DNA of 7,894 nt from positions 1,507,889 through 1,515,782 of the forward strand of contig CP070830.1 in assembly GCA_020344865.1 (NCBI GenBank), in the 5' to 3' direction. The position numbers and the translations under genes were made by a program. Source of the stretch: Planctomycetota bacterium. GTDB lineage: Bacteria; Planctomycetota; Phycisphaerae; Sedimentisphaerales; Anaerobacaceae. The stretch's first letter is position 1. Each line of letters starts with the position of its first letter. The notes under the pieces are model-generated. The model did no database searches. It was given only the letters and a program-made list of their open reading frames with translations, and had not been told where the DNA came from. Shown here one piece after another: positions 5,906-7,894 of this stretch.

Positions 5906-7033
5906 ATGAACACAAGGGAAAGATGGCTGCAGACTATCTTATTTGGCAAGCCGGACAAGGTCCCGTTCGAGCCCGGAGGAGGACGTGAATCAACCATTAA
6001 ACGCTGGCATGAGGAAGGAGTGCCGGAGGATATAGAAGATATGGCCGAGTACGCCTATCGACAGGCGGGCGGCAAACAGGACTGGTCAACAGCCGGCGAG
6101 GGCTTCTGGGTAGATGAAAGGATGATACCGCACTTTGAGGAGAAAGTTCTCGAAGAGCGCGAACGTACTATGATTGTTCAGGACTGGAAAGGTAACATCT
6201 GTGAAATCAGCAAAGAGTACACCTTAGCACATCTGCGAGACCCAATCGATTTTGTCACAAGGAGGTGGATAAAGTGTCCGGTGGAGTCCTACGAAGACTG
6301 GGAAAAAATGAAGGTGCGATATGACCCTGATGAGCCGTCCAGAATGCCGCAAGACGCTGTAGCTAAAGCGAAGAGGTTGTCAGCAAGAGAACATCCTGTC
6401 GGCTTTGGCTTCTCAGGACCTTTCTGGCAGCTGCGCGAGTGGCTGGGCTTTGAAAATTTATGTATGATGCTGCATGACGACCCTGGTTTTATAAAAGAGA
6501 TGATTTGCTTCTGGGAGGATTATATCGCCGCACTGCTGGAAAAGGCGCTGACGTTTCTGGTCCCTGATTATGTTCGTATAAGTGAGGACATGGCGTATAA
6601 GGGCTTTTCGATGATTTCCCCGGCGATGGTCAGAGAATTCCTTCTGCCGACGTGGCGTCGTTGGGGTAAGATTATTCGCGAGTCGGGCTGCAAGGTTTAT
6701 CTTGTTGATTCGGATGGATATATAGGTGAGCTGATTGAGCTTTGGATTGAGGCGGGGATAAATGCGTGTCTGCCGATTGAAGTCGCTGCCGGATGCGATA
6801 TAATTGAATTTCGCAAGAAGTTTGGTACCAGGATGGCCTATATAGGCGGTGTTGACAAGCGAGCTATCGCGGCCGGTGGGCAGATCATTAAGGACGAGAT
6901 AAAACGCGTCCAGCCTGTTATTGACTCCGGCGGATACATTCCCGGCTGCGACCACGGGGTGCCGGCGGATGTTTCGTGGCCTAATTTTGTATACTATTGC
7001 AAGCTTCTGGCCAAAGCGACCGGCTGGTTATAA
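5906..7033 (+). CDS. Uroporphyrinogen decarboxylase (URO-D) superfamily protein, non-haem type
   Basis: This is a 375-residue cytoplasmic protein of the URO-D/MtaA/CmuA superfamily. The N-terminus MNTRERWLQTILFGKPDKVP is the usual family opening ((T/S)RERxLxxLxxxxPDxVP), which sets the start at 5906. A weak AGGT lies 9 nt upstream. The reading frame is open back to a TTG at 5840, but that stretch fits nothing in the family. Visible family segments include VGFGFSGPFWQLREWLGF (165-182), the PDYVRISEDMAYKG strand-loop (220-233), SPAMVREFLLPTWRR (238-252), VDSDGYIGELI (267-277), GINACLPIEVAAG (284-296), MAYIGGVDKRAI (310-321) and GGYIPGCDHGVPADVSW (342-358). The His-X-Cys zinc motif of methylcobalamin:CoM methyltransferases is absent; VDSDG occupies the corresponding strand end. 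No corrinoid protein gene is adjacent. True HemE is unlikely. A role in methyl transfer or demethylation, perhaps of a glycan-derived substrate, is only a guess. Confidence 0.88.
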   Translation: MNTRERWLQTILFGKPDKVPFEPGGGRESTIKRWHEEGVPEDIEDMAEYAYRQAGGKQDWSTAGEGFWVDERMIPHFEEKVLEERERTMIVQDWKGNICEISKEYTLAHLRDPIDFVTRRWIKCPVESYEDWEKMKVRYDPDEPSRMPQDAVAKAKRLSAREHPVGFGFSGPFWQLREWLGFENLCMMLHDDPGFIKEMICFWEDYIAALLEKALTFLVPDYVRISEDMAYKGFSMISPAMVREFLLPTWRRWGKIIRESGCKVYLVDSDGYIGELIELWIEAGINACLPIEVAAGCDIIEFRKKFGTRMAYIGGVDKRAIAAGGQIIKDEIKRVQPVIDSGGYIPGCDHGVPADVSWPNFVYYCKLLAKATGWL

Positions 7034-7133
7034 GCAACTTGTCTCCCATTTGGAATTTGCCACAGATATAAATGCTGGGTGTAAACTGAATTGATATCGA
7101 AGGATTAATGAAGATGAACTTGAGAGACTATAA

Positions 7134-7155
7134 AACGCGATGTTCGATGCGCGTT
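7134..7155 (+). other. Small GC-rich hairpin between the URO-D-like and zinc-ribbon genes
   Basis: AACGCG (7134..7139) pairs with CGCGTT (7150..7155) around a 10-nt loop. It lies about 100 nt after the URO-D-like stop and directly before the -35 element at 7158. No T-run follows, so it is at best a weak end signal for the upstream transcript, or a regulatory dyad next to the promoter. Confidence 0.35.
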
Positions 7156-7157
7156 AA

Positions 7158-7186
7158 TTGAGGAATATACAAAATTTTGTTATAAT
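7158..7186 (+). promoter_or_regulatory. Near-consensus sigma70-type promoter with a palindromic spacer
   Basis: TTGAGG (7158..7163) and a perfect TATAAT (7181..7186) are 17 nt apart. The 3' part of the spacer, ACAAAATTTTGT (7169..7180), is a perfect 12-bp palindrome touching the -10 box, a position where a repressor could block transcription. The expected start is near 7193, about 107 nt before the ATG at 7300. Confidence 0.65.
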
Positions 7187-7299
7187 ACAATTATTGAAAA
7201 AGAAAGTATGTTGTGATAATACTGAGTCGGTCAAACTATCTTCGACAGATAGATAGTAAATCGAGGCTTAGCGCAGAAGGTTTTAAGGTAATTCTATTT

Positions 7300-7713
7300 A
7301 TGGACCGCAGGAAGAAAAAGCAGATTATTTTCGCGGTGATATGCCTGGCTGCAGCGGTTGTAATCACAGCAATTTTCTATAATCCTTTCGGTGGAGTCGG
7401 TTCCGGCCTTAAAAAACCTGTACAAATGCGTTGTGTTAAATGCGGCGCCGGTTTTGAAATCAGCAGTAAGCAATATGAAAAGCAGATGACGGAAAAAGGC
7501 GCCATAGGTCCTAAGGGGCCGACGGGTCCGCCCCCCGGTCTAAAATGCCCTCAGTGTGGTCAGGAAGAGGCTTATACAGCTGTAAAGTGCAAGAAATGTG
7601 GAAATGTCTTTTTCCCTGACCCTGCTGTTTACGCTGACTTTATGGACAGGTGCCCAGAATGCGGCTACAGCGCCAGAGAGGAAAAATATAAGCTTCGCCA
7701 GAGCGGAGAATGA
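7300..7713 (+). CDS. Membrane-anchored double zinc-ribbon protein of unknown function
   Basis: This 137-residue protein has a basic N-terminus (MDRRKKKQ), one transmembrane helix at residues 9-27 (IIFAVICLAAAVVITAIFY) and a soluble Cys-rich domain. Four CxxC pairs are present: C45/C48, C83/C86, C97/C100 and C118/C121. They most simply form two zinc ribbons. The first ribbon is split by an insert containing GPKGPTGPPPG (residues 70-80), a short collagen-like Gly-X-Y run. The positive-inside rule puts the Cys domain outside the cytoplasm, which is unusual for zinc ribbons. The ATG at 7300 is chosen because it begins directly before the anchor, with AAGG 11 nt upstream. A GTG at 7213 is in frame but would add 29 residues without membrane or family character. 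It is transcribed from its own promoter (7158..7186). I do not recognise a named family. Confidence 0.78.
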   Translation: MDRRKKKQIIFAVICLAAAVVITAIFYNPFGGVGSGLKKPVQMRCVKCGAGFEISSKQYEKQMTEKGAIGPKGPTGPPPGLKCPQCGQEEAYTAVKCKKCGNVFFPDPAVYADFMDRCPECGYSAREEKYKLRQSGE

Positions 7714-7729
7714 TATATTGCCCCACCTC

Positions 7730-7750
7730 AAAAAAGCAACTTCGTACGAA
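7730..7750 (-). terminator. Weak terminator candidate for the gene entering from the right
   Basis: On the minus strand the 10-bp palindrome TTCGTACGAA (7750..7741) is followed by GTTGC and then six T (7735..7730), just downstream of the stop at 7761. As RNA the palindrome gives only a three-pair stem with a four-base loop, so the support is mainly the T-run and the position between convergent genes. Confidence 0.2.
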
Positions 7751-7760
7751 CTCACGGAAA

Positions 7761-7894
7761 TCACTCAGGCTGGATGTCGCTCGCTGGTTCTGGGGGTTCT
7801 GACGGGCCTTCTACTGATTCATCTGCTGCTTTCCTCTCCGTTTCAACTCCTCCTGTGAGCGCCCTTAGTTCTTCACTTAGCGCGTTCAGTTCCC
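7761..7894 (-). CDS. 3' end of a gene of unknown function (C-terminal 43 codons)
   Basis: A minus-strand frame is open from the right edge to TGA at 7763..7761. It encodes ELNALSEELRALTGG, then VETERKAADESVEG and the tail PSEPPEPASDIQPE. The first part has coiled-coil-like spacing of Leu and Glu; the rest is an acidic, Pro/Glu-rich tail likely to be disordered. It converges on the zinc-ribbon gene, with 47 nt between the two stops. The plus strand is also open over much of this stretch, but the biased helical and acidic composition of the minus frame, which ends in a natural hydrophilic tail, makes it the better candidate. The function cannot be told from this fragment. Confidence 0.6.
   Translation of the reverse strand, partial: ELNALSEELRALTGGVETERKAADESVEGPSEPPEPASDIQPE

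Noticed and set aside
6458..6955. Minus-strand open frame of 165 codons inside the URO-D-like gene
   Set aside because: The opposite strand encodes conserved superfamily segments throughout, and this frame shows no domain or signal.
5906..7033. Calling the URO-D-like gene hemE (haem biosynthesis)
   Set aside because: The sequence follows the divergent MtaA/CmuA-like branch rather than the HemE pattern, and no haem genes are adjacent.
5802..7040. 10-bp direct repeat TAAGCAACTT at 5802..5811 and 7031..7040, flanking the URO-D-like gene like a target duplication
   Set aside because: Many 10-mer matches are expected by chance in a window of this size, one copy includes the stop codon, and no transposase or terminal inverted repeats accompany it.
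7108..7161. 17-codon open frame (MKMNLRDYKTRCSMRVN) with GAAGGA just upstream
   Set aside because: The ribosome site is only 3 nt from the first ATG, the peptide has no recognisable feature, and it runs into the -35 region of the next promoter. It could be real but cannot be supported.

Overview
The window looks like part of a Planctomycetota chromosome, most likely the Phycisphaerae/Sedimentisphaerales side of the phylum. The basis is the gene mix: a DUF1559-style pseudopilin, secreted multi-module proteins ending in two-half dockerin-like calcium-loop modules, a LacI-family regulator beside them, and a uroporphyrinogen-decarboxylase-like (URO-D fold) protein of the non-haem type. This assignment comes from recalled family patterns, not a search. 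No rRNA, tRNA, CRISPR array, insertion sequence or integrase was seen.

Left block, minus strand (read from 5298 down to 1): a small secreted beta-strand/helical protein (4216..5298); a LacI-family regulator (2896..3942); a large secreted protein with a DNRLRE-like module, two discoidin-like modules and a dockerin-like C-terminus (211..2796); and the first 57 codons of a type II secretion-type pseudopilin that runs off the left edge (1..172). The lacI, discoidin and pseudopilin genes are spaced 99 and 38 nt apart with no convincing terminator, so they may share a transcript. This resembles a regulated glycan-binding or surface-attachment locus, but no catalytic enzyme domain is visible in it.

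Middle, 5299..5905: a 607-nt AT-rich divergent intergenic region. It holds a good sigma70-type promoter for the leftward gene (TTGACT-17-TATCAT), a leader of roughly 280 nt with mutually exclusive base-pairing possibilities, a 20-bp palindrome, an 8-bp inverted repeat, and a LacI/CcpA-type operator-like site. That site shares the core AAGCGTT with a second one upstream of lacI.

Right block, plus strand: a URO-D superfamily protein (5906..7033), then a small membrane-anchored double zinc-ribbon protein (7300..7713) behind a near-consensus promoter (TTGAGG-17-TATAAT). A convergent gene enters from the right edge on the minus strand; only its last 43 codons are present (7761..7894).

The most notable observation is that the gene at 4216..5298 stops after a Pro-Lys tail, while a dockerin-like calcium-loop segment lies directly downstream in another frame (to 4121). 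Either a frameshift has cut off the anchoring module, or the full product is made by frameshifting, or the assembly has an indel there. No clear new multi-gene system is evident; the regulatory DNA and this broken C-terminus are the parts that merit attention.
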